Assembly: GCA_025360085.1 (NCBI GenBank)
Contig: JANYCW010000032.1
Span: 1 to 57,099, forward strand
DNA length: 57,099 nt
Origin: Actinomycetes bacterium
GTDB lineage: Bacteria > Actinomycetota > Actinomycetes > Nanopelagicales > Nanopelagicaceae
Reading direction: 5' to 3'
A model generated the notes under the pieces. It searched no databases and was not told the origin of the DNA. It saw only the letters and a program-made list of their open reading frames with translations. Below, one piece after another: positions 56,414 through 57,099 of this stretch. Each line of letters begins with the position of its first letter. Within the stretch, counting starts at the first letter, position 1. A program made the translations under genes and the position numbers.

Positions 56414-57099
56414 ATGAGTTATGAGCTGCAAAACCTAAAAAATAAAGTCATAGTAATTACTGGCGCAACCGCAGGTATGGGTGCAGCCACAGCTAGGCAA
56501 CTAGTCGAACAGGGCTGCAAAGTTGTATTGAATGCCCGTAATGAAGTAAGGCTCAAGGCTCTCTGCGATGAATTAGGTAGTTCGAGCGCCACATATCTTG
56601 CAGGCGATGTATCTGATCCAGTTATTGCACGGGCAGTAGCTGCCGAGGCGATAAAAGTTTTTGGCACAATCGATGCAGTAGTTCCAAATGCTGGAATCGG
56701 TATGTATGGATCTGTATTGGATTACAGCGATGATGAAATAATTCGCATGATGCGGACCAACTACGAAGGCACGGTTCATATTGTCCGTGCCACGCTCCCA
56801 ACAATGTTGGCAAAAGGCCAAGGAGATATCGTAATTACCGCATCCGTTGCTGGTTTCCGTGGTGGTGGAGATGAATCAATTTATGCGGGGACAAAGCATG
56901 CTCAAGTTGGATTTGCAGGTGGCCTAGATCGCGAATTACGTGCAAAAGGTGTTCGCGTAGTACTCATCTGTCCAGCGGGTACCGATACTGAATTCGCATT
57001 AGAGGTTGGAAGAACCCCAGGATCTGATGATTTACGTAGTTATTTACGTCCGGATGATGTCGCTTTCCAAATTGTAACCGTCCTTCGCCAACCACGTTC
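56414..57099 (+). CDS. Short-chain dehydrogenase/reductase, 3' end beyond window
   Basis: At least 228 aa from ATG 56414 and open to the window end. Rossmann nucleotide motif VIVITGATAGMGAATA, GDVSDP, VVPNAGIG (NAG), catalytic Ser in ITASVAGF and YxxxK in IYAGTKHAQVGF. A classical SDR. Its place directly after aldO suggests a polyol or sugar oxidation step, but this is context only. No separate ribosome-binding site is clear. Confidence 0.88.
   Translation, partial: MSYELQNLKNKVIVITGATAGMGAATARQLVEQGCKVVLNARNEVRLKALCDELGSSSATYLAGDVSDPVIARAVAAEAIKVFGTIDAVVPNAGIGMYGSVLDYSDDEIIRMMRTNYEGTVHIVRATLPTMLAKGQGDIVITASVAGFRGGGDESIYAGTKHAQVGFAGGLDRELRAKGVRVVLICPAGTDTEFALEVGRTPGSDDLRSYLRPDDVAFQIVTVLRQPR

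Overview
This window is the replication-origin region of a small-genome, moderately AT-rich actinobacterium. Gene order matches the actinobacterial oriC neighbourhood almost gene for gene: (DUF5318-ponA-GT87-rpsF-ssb-rpsR-rplI-dnaB), pcnA-nudix-DUF6049-murJ-trxB-trxA-cwlM, parB-parA-rsmG-khpB-yidC-yidD-rnpA-rpmH, dnaA-dnaN-recF-dciA-gyrB-gyrA-tRNA-Ile-tRNA-Ala-ppiA-rhomboid-crgA-pabA-pknB-pstP. By eye the base composition is well below 50% GC. Intergenic gaps are very short, many genes overlap by 1-33 bases, and several genes usual at these positions are missing (sigM, DUF3566 after gyrA, pknA/pbpA/rodA/fhaA/fhaB). Together this suggests a streamlined freshwater or marine lineage such as Nanopelagicales (acI; Candidatus Planktophila or Nanopelagicus). 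The lineage is an inference; no 16S gene is present.

Layout. 1-8386: partial dcd, an FadE5-like acyl-CoA dehydrogenase, an EamA transporter, dnaB, a dimethylglycine/sarcosine dehydrogenase-type flavoenzyme and a divergent choline-kinase-like gene. 8441-13765 (minus): ribosomal genes and ssb, a GT87 membrane glycosyltransferase, a class A PBP and a DUF5318 protein. 13806-23493: an MFS transporter, pcnA, nudix, a DUF6049-like protein, murJ, thioredoxin system, a CwlM-type pseudo-amidase and an aminotransferase. 23490-28131 (minus): parBA, rsmG, khpB, yidC, yidD, rnpA, rpmH, with two parS sites. 28132-37458: oriC with DnaA boxes on both sides of dnaA, then dnaN, recF, dciA, gyrB, gyrA. 37561-42095: two tRNAs, ppiA, rhomboid, crgA, pabA, and a reduced PASTA-kinase/phosphatase pair. 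42130-45841: GDPD, pheA, serS, a HAD phosphatase, tRNA-Ser(UGA). 45981-51903: sdhCAB, a small holin-like membrane protein, a FluC pair, an aminopeptidase P. 51962-57099 is the most accessory-looking part: an aldo/keto reductase, a P-loop sugar/nucleoside kinase, tRNA-Ser(GCU), a phosphatidylcholine-synthase-like CDP-alcohol phosphotransferase, an unknown membrane protein, an alditol oxidase with a candidate leader peptide, and a partial SDR.

How the genes work together. Chromosome replication and segregation dominate: DnaA, DnaN, RecF, DciA (helicase loader) and DnaB, SSB, gyrase, and ParAB with parS. The envelope set (PonA, MurJ, CwlM, PknB, PstP, CrgA) is the actinobacterial module that couples lipid II supply to growth and division. 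Choline-related chemistry shows up at two places (kinase-like plus dimethylglycine-dehydrogenase-like at 5-8.4 kb; Pcs-like at 53.8 kb). Polyol oxidation may be served by the alditol oxidase, SDR and perhaps the P-loop kinase.

No insertion sequence, prophage, CRISPR array or defence system was seen. The most useful leads are regulatory or architectural: parS sites at the 5' ends of rsmG and parA, satellite DnaA boxes at dnaB and downstream of the rhomboid gene, a tRNA-Ala that ends one base before the ppiA start codon, a FluC gene that seems to start with CTG, a leader peptide coupled to alditol oxidase, and a candidate S6:S18 leader upstream of rpsF.
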